Virus record (IMG/VR): IMGVR_UViG_3300037010_003311
Coordinates: 1 to 64,000 of that record
Origin: a virus
Direction: 5' to 3' (one strand)
Length of the DNA stretch: 64,000 nt
Shown piece by piece: positions 63,708-64,000 of this stretch. The first letter of the stretch is position 1. The number at the start of each line of letters is the position of its first letter. A program made the translations under genes and the position numbers. Below the pieces are notes generated by a model. That model was not told where the DNA came from and searched no databases. It worked only from the letters and a program-made list of their open reading frames with translations.

Positions 63708-64000
63708 ATGGTAGGAAAAAAATATAAACTTGGGGAGTCAGAAGAGTTCTTAGGAAGAACTATTTTTAGAATTATAGCACTAAGAACATTTAATGATGTA
63801 TCTATCGGAGACATTGGTGGATGGGTCGAAAGTGAAAATAACTTAGATCATAATGGTGGTGCCTGGATTTATGGTAATGCTATGGTATATGGTGATACTC
63901 GAGTTAGTTGTAATGCTATGGTATATGGTAATGCTATGGTATATGATAATGCTCAGGTATATGGTGATGCTCAAGTATACGGGGATGCCCAAGTATATGG
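63708..64000 (+). CDS. YdcK-like beta-helix protein, downstream cluster copy 3 (cut by window end)
   Basis: Starts at an ATG after AAAAGGAATATAA: core KKYKLGESEEFLGRTIFRII and IGDIGGWVESENNLDHNGGA, followed by hexapeptides (VYGNAMVYDNAQVYGDAQVY). The frame is open to the last base, so the C-terminus lies beyond the window. The third unit of this local cluster. Confidence 0.75.
   Translation, partial: MVGKKYKLGESEEFLGRTIFRIIALRTFNDVSIGDIGGWVESENNLDHNGGAWIYGNAMVYGDTRVSCNAMVYGNAMVYDNAQVYGDAQVYGDAQVY

Overview
This 64 kb window is AT-rich, has very tight gene packing and carries every recognisable gene on the + strand. Many genes overlap by ATGA or TAATG, and an AAAGGA-type Shine-Dalgarno precedes most starts. 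It encodes T4-type replication and host-takeover proteins: a T4 gp30-like DNA ligase, both type II topoisomerase subunits, family B DNA polymerase fragments, a DEDDh exonuclease and an rIIB-like protein. It also carries DpdA and enzymes of 7-deazaguanine synthesis, two lytic transglycosylase-like proteins and dozens of small phage-type unknowns. I read it as an internal segment of a large tailed phage with a T4-like replication strategy. No capsid, portal, tail or terminase gene was recognised. A secreted LPP20-like protein hints at a Campylobacterota host, but that is only a weak inference. Standard stop codons are used.

Layout: 0-2.5 kb holds small genes separated by a repeated palindromic element, an HD-domain protein and the first YdcK-like beta-helix gene. 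2.5-8.6 kb holds secreted or envelope proteins, queC and two transglycosylase-like genes. 8.6-21.6 kb holds ligase, a Nudix hydrolase, topoisomerase large and medium subunits (with an HTH gene between them), a nucleotide-sugar dehydrogenase homologue and unknowns. 21.6-31.4 kb is a run of small accessory genes including duplicated membrane proteins, a DUF262 protein, an HNH protein and a SLOG-like gene broken by an in-frame stop. 31.4-39.9 kb is a tandem array of YdcK-like left-handed beta-helix genes made of 18-nt (hexapeptide) repeats. The array shows duplications, a fusion, nonsense-broken copies and shared cassettes. 39.9-42.8 kb is a second tandem array of an unrelated paralogous family, including one frameshifted and one two-domain copy. 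42.8-47.6 kb holds small membrane proteins and a macro-like A1S_2505 family protein. 47.6-61.6 kb is a replication and DNA-modification block. It contains folE, a family B DNA polymerase palm/thumb split by a naturally split intein, a separate polymerase exonuclease-domain gene, queE, a Vsr-like homing endonuclease, dpdA with a DUF6884-like neighbour, the DEDDh exonuclease and rIIB. 61.6-64 kb returns to YdcK-like genes, now in roughly 1 kb repeat units with hairpins between them.

Two themes stand out. First, the polymerase is fractured: a 32-residue N-extein plus intein N-half and an intein C-half plus C-terminal palm/thumb are separate genes with a small cysteine ORF between them. The 3'-5' exonuclease domain is a further gene downstream, and the segment with polymerase motifs A and B is not in this window. 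Second, paralogous gene families are being expanded, recombined and lost in a gene-accordion-like manner. FolE, QueE, QueC and DpdA together predict replacement of some guanines in the phage DNA by a 7-deazaguanine derivative, a known defence against host restriction.
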